A DNA stretch of 5,658 nucleotides from AV2 sp035637175 (GTDB taxonomy: Bacteria; Verrucomicrobiota; Verrucomicrobiia; Limisphaerales; AV2): positions 1 to 5,658 of the forward strand of contig DASPXS010000377.1 in the NCBI GenBank assembly GCA_035637175.1, read 5' to 3'. Position 1 is the stretch's first letter. Each line of letters begins with the position of its first letter. Both the position numbers and the translations under genes were made by a program. The notes beneath the pieces were generated by a model, which saw nothing but the letters and a program-made list of their open reading frames with translations, ran no database searches and was not told the DNA's origin. Positions 1-4,831 of this stretch are shown here, one piece after another.

Positions 1-2747
1 GTGAGTTCGGATTCTTCGAGGTTGCGCAGAATTTCCTTGGCCCGTTCCAGCACGGTTTTCGGCACGCCGGCCAGGCGGGCGACCTGGATGCCGTAGCTTT
101 TGTCCGTGCCGCCCGGAATGATTTTGCGCAGGAACACAATCTGGTCGCGCCATTCGCGCACGGCGACGTTGAAATTCCGCAGGCGCGGCAGGCGCGCTGC
201 CAGTTCGGTGAGCTCGTGATAGTGCGTGGCGAAAAGCGTTTTCGCGCCGGTCTGGTTGTGCAGGTATTCCACGACGGACCAGGCCAGACTCAGGCCATCA
301 AAGGTGCTGGTGCCACGGCCGATCTCGTCCAGGATGATCAGGCTGCGCGGCGTGGCGTTGTTCAAAATGTTTGCCGTCTCGCTCATCTCGACCATGAAAG
401 TGGACTGGCCGCGCGCCAAGTCGTCGCTGGCGCCGACGCGGGTGAAGATGCGGTCCAACAAATCGATCCGCGCCGCGGCCGCCGGAACGAAGGAACCGGT
501 GTGCGCCAACAGCGCCAGCAACGCGACCTGCCGGATATAAGTGCTTTTGCCGGCCATGTTCGGGCCGGTGATGAGAATGATTTGCGGGAACTTCAAAGAA
601 TTTCCCGTCTCCCCTTCGGAGGGAAGAGGGCCAGGGTGAGGGGTTGCGGTCGCGTTTGCGCCGTCGGCAGCCTCGTTGGATCCAGCACCACTCACCCCAT
701 CCCTCTCTCCCGCCGTCGGGGGAGAGGGAGGAAACCCCTCAGCGACGCTCGCAAGCTCGGCGTCGTTCGGCACGAAACGTTCCTCCGTCAGCGCCTGGTC
801 GAGCACCGGATGCCGCCCGTCGCGGATTTGGAGCACGCCTTCGCTGCCGACCCGCGGGCGGCAATAATTGAACAGCCGCGCGGTCTCGGCAAACGCCGCG
901 AGCACATCGAGCTGCGCGAGAGCGGATGCGGTCTGTTGAATCGAGGCAAGCCGGCCGATGACCGCCTCCCGCACGCGCAGGAACAGTTCGTATTCAAGTT
1001 TGACGCCGCGCTCTTCGGCGCCGAGGATTTTTCCCTCCATCTCCTTCAACTCGGGCGTGATGAACCGCTCGCCGTTGGCGACGGTTTGCTTGCGGATGTA
1101 ATGCGGCGGCACTTTGTCGAGGTTGGCCTTCGTAACCTCGATGTAGTACCCGAACACGGAATTGAAACGCACCTTGAGCGAAGCGACGCCGGTGCGCTCG
1201 ATTTCCTGCTGCTGCAACTTCGCGATCCATTCCTTGCCATCGCGCGAGCCGCGGCGGAGTTCGTCAAGGTTAACGTCGAAACCCTCGCGGATCATGCCAC
1301 CCTCTTTCACCGCCAACGGCGGTTCATCGACGATCGCCCGGCCGATCAACTCGACGAGATCGGGCAGCTCGCTCAGTTGGGCCGTCAGTTCTGTCAAAAG
1401 TGGGGCAGGCGGCATGGGCGCCTCGTTGTTTTCGGGTCCTTCGCTCAACTTCGGCAATTCGCGGAGTGGATTCGGAGGCAGGCGGGACGCCTGCCCTGCT
1501 TTCTGCAGTGTCTCCTTGAGCGCCGGGATCTGTTCGAGGGCGAAGCGCAGCGCGACCAGGTCGCGCGCGTTTCCGGTACCGATGCTGAGACGGCTGATGG
1601 TGCGCTCCAGGTCGCGCACTTCGGCCAGAGACGAGCGAAAAGATTGGAGTGCCGGCGGATGGTCGATCCACGCTTGCACGGCTTCCTGACGGCGTTGAAT
1701 CGGTTCCACCGCCGCGAGCGGCTGGCTCAACCAATCGCGCAATCGCCGCGCGCCCATCGGCGTCACCGTTCGATTGACCGCCGCGTAGAGGGAACCGGGT
1801 TTGGGCGCGTCGCGATGCAGCGGCTCGAGGATTTCCAGATTGCGCAGCGTGACCGCGTCCAGCACCAGGTAGTCGGTGCATTGATAAAACGAAAGGCGCG
1901 TCAGATGCCCCACGTCGCGGCGCAGGTGCTGCGTCAGATAGTGCAGCACCGCGCCCGCGGCGCCGGTGGCCGCGGCGCGATCCTTCAAACCAAAGCCGTC
2001 GAGCGCCGCCACCTTGAAATGGTCGCGCAAGGTGAACTGGGCCGTTTCCGCAGCGAAGACCCAGTCGTCGTGGGGGTTAAGTATCCAGCCCGGGCCCGAC
2101 GCAAACCCACCCCCGGCCCCTCCCGGGAGGGGGGCGCCGGGCGCGAGTTGGGCGTCAGTTCCCCTTCCGGGAGGAGTCCGGGGCGGGTTCCGTCCGAAGA
2201 GCCTTGAGGCCAGCGTCGGGCTTTCGCCGGGGTAAATAATCTCCGCCGGGCGCAATCGTTCGAGTTCCGTGAGCAGCGCGGATTCGCTTTCCAATTCGCT
2301 GGATTTGAAATCGCCCGTGGTCAGGTCAACAAACGCGAGTCCAAAGATTTTCCCGACGGAACAAATTGCGGCGAGATAATTGTTCCGCTCGGCGCTGAGC
2401 ATGCGTTCGTCGAAATGGGTGCCGGGACTGAGGATCTGGGTGACCTCACGTTTGACGAGCTGGCCGGGCCGCGCGTCCTCCATCTGGTCGCAGATGGCGA
2501 CTTTGCGACCGGCCTTGAGGAGCCTGGCGATGTAGCCGCCGGCGGCATGAAACGGGATGCCGCACATGGGCACGGCGCCGCGTTTGGTCAGCGCGACGTT
2601 GAGCAATTGCGCGCCGGTTTGGGCGTCCTCAAAAAAGAGTTCATAGAAATCGCCGAGCCGGAAGAGCAGCAGCGCATCTTTGGGCAGTTCGCTTTTGATG
2701 CGGCGATATTGCGCCATCATCGGAGTGATCTGGTTGTCGCTGCCCAT
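1..2747 (-). CDS. mutS: DNA mismatch repair protein MutS (3' end outside window), with three in-frame repeat-derived insertions
   Basis: MutS binds mismatches and small loops in DNA as a dimer and uses ATP to start mismatch repair with MutL. I translated the minus strand codon by codon from the ATG at 2747 to the window edge: 915 codons, one frame, no stop. Visible landmarks are the mismatch-reading Phe-x-Glu (F34, E36 in GDFYELFF), VPMCGIPFHA in domain I, VTPMGARRLRDWL (about 328-340) in the core, FGYYIEVTK (532-540) near the clamp, DGRHPV (643-648), Walker A GPNMAGKST (728-736), STFMVEM (782-788), Walker B DEIGRGTSTFDG (807-818), THYHEL (841-846) and IIPGGTDKSYG. Only the C-terminal tail is missing. 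The ATG is favoured because an in-frame stop lies at 2760-2762; no clear Shine-Dalgarno precedes it. The protein is about 120 residues longer up to this point than I recall for E. coli MutS (853 aa in total). Extra segments at residues 185-217, 416-448 and 663-716 account for this. All catalytic motifs are intact, so it is probably functional. Confidence 0.97.
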   Translation of the reverse strand, partial: MGSDNQITPMMAQYRRIKSELPKDALLLFRLGDFYELFFEDAQTGAQLLNVALTKRGAVPMCGIPFHAAGGYIARLLKAGRKVAICDQMEDARPGQLVKREVTQILSPGTHFDERMLSAERNNYLAAICSVGKIFGLAFVDLTTGDFKSSELESESALLTELERLRPAEIIYPGESPTLASRLFGRNPPRTPPGRGTDAQLAPGAPLPGGAGGGFASGPGWILNPHDDWVFAAETAQFTLRDHFKVAALDGFGLKDRAAATGAAGAVLHYLTQHLRRDVGHLTRLSFYQCTDYLVLDAVTLRNLEILEPLHRDAPKPGSLYAAVNRTVTPMGARRLRDWLSQPLAAVEPIQRRQEAVQAWIDHPPALQSFRSSLAEVRDLERTISRLSIGTGNARDLVALRFALEQIPALKETLQKAGQASRLPPNPLRELPKLSEGPENNEAPMPPAPLLTELTAQLSELPDLVELIGRAIVDEPPLAVKEGGMIREGFDVNLDELRRGSRDGKEWIAKLQQQEIERTGVASLKVRFNSVFGYYIEVTKANLDKVPPHYIRKQTVANGERFITPELKEMEGKILGAEERGVKLEYELFLRVREAVIGRLASIQQTASALAQLDVLAAFAETARLFNYCRPRVGSEGVLQIRDGRHPVLDQALTEERFVPNDAELASVAEGFPPSPPTAGERDGVSGAGSNEAADGANATATPHPGPLPSEGETGNSLKFPQIILITGPNMAGKSTYIRQVALLALLAHTGSFVPAAAARIDLLDRIFTRVGASDDLARGQSTFMVEMSETANILNNATPRSLIILDEIGRGTSTFDGLSLAWSVVEYLHNQTGAKTLFATHYHELTELAARLPRLRNFNVAVREWRDQIVFLRKIIPGGTDKSYGIQVARLAGVPKTVLERAKEILRNLEESEL
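600..761 (-). repeat. In-frame insertion 3 in mutS: inverted module pair just ahead of Walker A (REPIN-like)
   Basis: The left module, read on the minus strand (643-603), begins CCCTCACCCTGGCCCTCTTCC. The right module, read on the plus strand (690-731), begins ACTCACCCCATCCCTCTCTCC. Each then forms a GGGGAGA hairpin, and they are inverted relative to each other around a spacer of about 45 bases. In MutS this becomes residues about 663-716, including PHPGPLPSEGETG and SPPTAGERDG. It lies between FVPND (658-662) and the IILIT strand leading into GPNMAGKST (728-736). No stop codon occurs in the coding frame. Confidence 0.8.
1404..1502 (-). repeat. In-frame insertion 2 in mutS: palindrome-containing segment
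   Basis: A perfect hairpin at 1477-1495 has arms GGCAGGCG and CGCCTGCC and a 3-base loop. It is read as AGQASRLP in MutS. It sits at the start of an extra Pro-rich stretch (residues about 416-448) between the ALEQIPALKETLQ and LLTELTAQLSELPDL segments of the core domain. Similar AGGCGGGACGCCTGC elements are, as I remember, widespread in Verrucomicrobiota genomes; this was not checked by search. Confidence 0.65.
2097..2198 (-). repeat. In-frame insertion 1 in mutS: inverted pair of GC-rich modules (REPIN-like)
   Basis: Two copies of one module face each other. The plus-strand copy (2103-2132) and the minus-strand copy (2191-2161) both follow AACCCnCCCC, then a GG-rich step, CCTCCCGG, and AGGGG, with a 28-base spacer. 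Each copy can fold on its CCTCCCGG(g/a)AGG core. Read on the mutS strand it encodes Pro/Gly-rich sequence (NPPRTPPGRG ... APLPGGAGGG), residues about 185-217. It lies between the conserved PAEIIYPGES segment and the DDWVFAAETAQFTL segment, in the connector domain (II). The boundaries are approximate. Confidence 0.75.
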
Positions 2748-2919
2748 CGCGCGGAACGTTAGCGGAAAAAAATTTTCCGGTCGAAAGAAAATTTCGCGCG
2801 CGGAATTTTGAAATTAAAACTGGCAAGGGAAAAATATTTCCGATACAAATTGGCAACGAACCAGACGTTACTGCTCTTTGCAAAATTTTTCGCAACCGTG
2901 TTTGAACCTTAAACAGAAC
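2748..2919. promoter_or_regulatory. AT-rich divergent intergenic region between mutS and the lysine-rich mini-ORF
   Basis: This stretch is clearly richer in A and T than the flanking genes and must hold the promoters for mutS (leftward) and for the rightward transcript. No convincing promoter pair is visible. The best weak rightward candidate is CTGGCA (2820-2825) with TACAAA (2844-2849), spacing 18. A small hairpin at 2763-2779 (CGGAAAA / TTTTCCG, loop AAA) would lie in the mutS leader just before its start codon. TGGCAA occurs at 2821 and again at 2851, 30 bases apart; its significance is unknown. Confidence 0.45.
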
Positions 2920-2927
2920 GGAGGTGA
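2920..2927 (+). promoter_or_regulatory. Strong Shine-Dalgarno sequence of the lysine-rich mini-ORF
   Basis: GGAGGTGA matches the anti-Shine-Dalgarno sequence of 16S rRNA at every position. Nine bases separate GGAGG from the GTG at 2934. The TGA within it (2925-2927) is in frame with the mini-ORF, so no longer reading frame can pass through it and the GTG start is fixed. Confidence 0.8.
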
Positions 2928-2933
2928 AAATCT

Positions 2934-2978
2934 GTGGCCGCTAAAAAGAAAAAGAAAGCCGGCAAAAAAAAGAAGTAG
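2934..2978 (+). CDS. 14-residue lysine-rich mini-protein or leader peptide
   Basis: The frame GTG GCC GCT ... TAG encodes MAAKKKKKAGKKKK: nine lysines, three alanines, one glycine and the initiator. No acidic or hydrophobic side chains are present beyond the initiator and alanines, so the peptide would be strongly basic and unfolded. The only support for translation is the sequence itself: a near-perfect ribosome-binding site at ideal spacing, an upstream in-frame stop, and a hairpin after the stop. I do not recognise a named family. It could be a polyanion-binding mini-protein resembling the basic tails of histone H1-like proteins. It could also be a leader peptide whose lysine run affects ribosome movement ahead of the exonuclease gene. 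It starts 129 bases upstream of that gene on the same strand. It could be a chance frame, but the ribosome-binding site argues against this. Confidence 0.6.
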   Translation: MAAKKKKKAGKKKK

Positions 2979-2999
2979 TTGTTTCTCAATACCCACCCG

Positions 3000-3041
3000 C
3001 GGACGGCAGGTCCCGGCGTAAGTGGAGGGACCTGTCGTCCG
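3000..3041 (+). terminator. Strong hairpin between the mini-ORF and the exonuclease gene (terminator, attenuator or repeat)
   Basis: The arms CGGACGGCAGGTCCC (3000-3014) and GGGACCTGTCGTCCG (3027-3041) pair over 15 bp with one G-U wobble and a 12-base loop. GGTTGTTTC follows, a weak T-rich tract. Only 21 bases separate the stem from the exonuclease ATG, so any promoter for that gene probably lies upstream and the hairpin is then in its leader RNA. It may equally be an interspersed palindromic repeat like the others in this window. Confidence 0.45.
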
Positions 3042-3062
3042 GGTTGTTTCGCGTAGTCGCGC

Positions 3063-3782
3063 ATGGCCAAGTTGATATTTGACATCGAAACCTCCGCCTT
3101 GCCGGCGGAGGATTTCGACGAAGCGCAGCGGGAATATCTCTTCCGGGAAGCGGAAAAACTTCCCGACGCCGCCGCGCGGGAGGTGCGGCGCGCCGAAATC
3201 ATTCAACAATTCAACCTCTGGCCGTTCACCGCGCAGGTGGTGTGCGTTGCCATGCTCAATGCCGAGACCGGGCGCGGCCAGGTGTTGTTCCTGGCCGACC
3301 ACTTCGAGGCGGAGGCCGACGAAGGGTCGGCGGTGAAATTTCTGCCGTGCGCCGAGGAAGGGGAACTGCTGGGCGCCTTTTGGGAGGTGGCGAAGAAATA
3401 CGAATACGTCGTCACTTTCAATGGACGCGGGTTCGACGTGCCGTTTATTTATCTTCGCTCCGCCCTGTTGAACGTTCCGATCACGCGCAAGGACTGGCTG
3501 GGTTACCGCTTTCAAACCGAACCCCATTGCGACCTCGCGGAACAATTCACTTTTTACGGTGTGAGCGGACGGGAAGGCGCGGCGCGGCGGTTCAATCTCG
3601 ATTTTTATTGCAAAGCGTTCGGCATCGAGTCGCCCAAAGGCCAGGGTGTCACCGGCATGGACGTAAACCGTTTGATGGCGGAGGGCCGTTATCGTGACAT
3701 CGCCGAGTATTGCCTGCGCGACGTGCAGGCCACGTTACAGCTTTACAACGTCTGGAAGGAACGGTTGGCAGGAATCAAATGA
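3063..3782 (+). CDS. DEDDy-type 3'-5' exonuclease, PolB-exonuclease-like
   Basis: The 239-residue product fits the family of predicted 3'-5' exonucleases related to the proofreading domain of B-family DNA polymerases (RNase H fold, DNA_pol_B_exo2 type). It would remove nucleotides from 3' ends using two metal ions. Motif I is FDIETSA (D7, E9), motif II is FNGRGFDVPFI (D125) and motif III is YCLRDV (Y216, D220). All four acidic residues and the tyrosine of the DEDDy class are present. No polymerase domain or signal peptide is attached, so it is a free-standing cytoplasmic nuclease. The ATG at 3063 is the first possible start because TAG at 3054-3056 is in frame; no good Shine-Dalgarno is seen, unlike the mini-ORF upstream. 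It is divergent from mutS and followed 15 bases later by the HEAT-repeat gene. A repair role is inferred, and the substrate is unknown. Confidence 0.88.
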   Translation: MAKLIFDIETSALPAEDFDEAQREYLFREAEKLPDAAAREVRRAEIIQQFNLWPFTAQVVCVAMLNAETGRGQVLFLADHFEAEADEGSAVKFLPCAEEGELLGAFWEVAKKYEYVVTFNGRGFDVPFIYLRSALLNVPITRKDWLGYRFQTEPHCDLAEQFTFYGVSGREGAARRFNLDFYCKAFGIESPKGQGVTGMDVNRLMAEGRYRDIAEYCLRDVQATLQLYNVWKERLAGIK

Positions 3783-3786
3783 GGTG
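3781..3786 (+). promoter_or_regulatory. Shine-Dalgarno sequence of the HEAT-repeat gene
   Basis: GAGGTG overlaps the exonuclease stop codon (TGA, 3780-3782) and ends 11 bases before the ATG at 3798. This supports that start and suggests that the two genes are translated from one message, possibly with coupling. Confidence 0.6.
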
Positions 3787-3797
3787 CCACTACCGAA

Positions 3798-4805
3798 ATG
3801 ACTTTGAAACGAGCGTTGTCCAAACGCACAGTCGTCGTGGCGGCCCTCGTTCTGTCGGGCGCGACGATCAGCCTGCTGGTCTGGTCCCATCGCGGGCCGC
3901 GATACGAGGGCAAGCCCGCCCGCTATTGGGTCGAGCAACTGTTGCATAACGAAGCCAAAGCGCGGCTGGCCTTGCGCGCGATCGGCCCCGCTGCCGTGCC
4001 TGCCCTTACCGAAGTGGTGAACCGACGACGGAGCGGGTTCTGGACGCAGTTCGAGCGGTTGCGTCCGCGGCTGCCGGCGTATTTGGCGCGGCGATGGCCC
4101 AGTCGCGCGCGGGACCAGTTGTTGGAGGAACGCGCGATCGAGGTGCTCTACGAATTCGGTCCGGCGGCCGCGCCGGCGGTGCCGGCGCTGGTCGGCGTGG
4201 ACAGCAGCCTCAACGATTCTGTCGGCTTTGGTTCCGCGGGGCTGGCTCAGGCAACCCTGGTGCAGATCGGGCCGGCTGCACTTCCCTATTTGATCAAAAC
4301 GCTCGACAGCAAAACTCCAAAAATCCGCGCGAAGGCCGCATCGTATCTCGGTCACCTCGGTCCGGCAGCCGGCGCGGCTGCTCCGGCGCTGGCCATGGCA
4401 TTGAACGACTCCAATCCCGCGGTGCGCAGTTCGGCGGTCATCGCCCTTGCCCAGGTCGGACCAGCGGCCAACGCCGCAATTCCGGCGCTCCAGGCGGCGC
4501 TGAAGCCGGGCGATGATTACTTCCGATTGCAGGTGATCCACGCCTTGTGGACGGTCGGTCGCGAGTCCGAATCGACGGTGCCAATCCTGATACGAATTCT
4601 GCGCGACCAAAACAACCCGAACCGGGCGGGGGCGGCGATCTTGCTGGGGGAAATGGGACCCGCGGCCAGGGCTGCGGCACGCGCGCTGACCAACGTGTTA
4701 CAGGAGGAATTCAGCTATACGCGAGTGAAGGCGGAGGAGGCGCTCCGGCAAATCCGCGCTCAGCCGGCAGCGGGAGAGCGGAAACTCAATCGGAATGACG
4801 AATGA
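3798..4805 (+). CDS. Membrane-anchored HEAT-repeat protein
   Basis: The 335-residue product begins with a basic stretch (K4, R5, K9, R10) followed by a hydrophobic segment at about residues 11-29. This looks like a signal anchor or uncleaved signal peptide; there is no lipobox cysteine. The sequence YEGKPARYWVEQL (36-48) follows, an opening I associate with HEAT-repeat proteins of Verrucomicrobiota and Planctomycetota. The rest is helical HEAT-like repeats marked by GPAA followed by (V/I)PAL-type helices at about 63, 121, 158, 188, 221 and 287. The segment at about 75-110 breaks the repeat spacing and is rich in arginine and tryptophan. HEAT solenoids bind other proteins, and no enzymatic residues are seen, so the likely role is a scaffold facing the periplasm. 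The last residues and the stop codon (AAT GAC GAA TGA) are supplied by an inverted repeat. The partner and pathway are unknown. Confidence 0.85.
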   Translation: MTLKRALSKRTVVVAALVLSGATISLLVWSHRGPRYEGKPARYWVEQLLHNEAKARLALRAIGPAAVPALTEVVNRRRSGFWTQFERLRPRLPAYLARRWPSRARDQLLEERAIEVLYEFGPAAAPAVPALVGVDSSLNDSVGFGSAGLAQATLVQIGPAALPYLIKTLDSKTPKIRAKAASYLGHLGPAAGAAAPALAMALNDSNPAVRSSAVIALAQVGPAANAAIPALQAALKPGDDYFRLQVIHALWTVGRESESTVPILIRILRDQNNPNRAGAAILLGEMGPAARAAARALTNVLQEEFSYTRVKAEEALRQIRAQPAAGERKLNRNDE

Positions 4806-4824
4806 CGAATGTCATTCGTCATTC
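4793..4824. repeat. Perfect 14-bp inverted repeat built from GAATGAC units, between convergent genes
   Basis: The left arm GAATGACGAATGAC (4793-4806) and right arm GTCATTCGTCATTC (4811-4824) pair perfectly around GAAT. Each arm is two tandem 7-base units. It contains the stop codon of the HEAT gene (4803-4805) and ends 8 bases before the stop of the leftward ThuA-like gene (4832-4834). Because of this position it could act as a two-way terminator, but neither side has a clear T tract. A second small stem, GGGG (4828-4831) with CCCC (4838-4841), follows it. Confidence 0.8.
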
Positions 4825-4831
4825 AAAGGGG

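Noticed and set aside
600..2200. mutS as a pseudogene broken by repeat insertions
   Set aside because: Codon-by-codon reading found no stop or frame change through any of the three insertions, and the Walker A, Walker B and Phe-x-Glu motifs are intact.
216..2207. A 663-codon open frame on the plus strand
   Set aside because: It lies antisense to mutS, whose translation matches the family motif by motif. The antisense frame is open because of high GC content and gives Arg-rich sequence with no recognisable domain.
2868..3545. A 225-codon minus-strand frame
   Set aside because: It lies opposite the exonuclease, which has intact catalytic motifs, and it runs through the intergenic region and the mini-ORF. 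No family features are seen.
3735..4610. A 291-codon minus-strand frame
   Set aside because: It is antisense to the HEAT-repeat gene, with Arg/Gln-rich composition typical of shadow frames.
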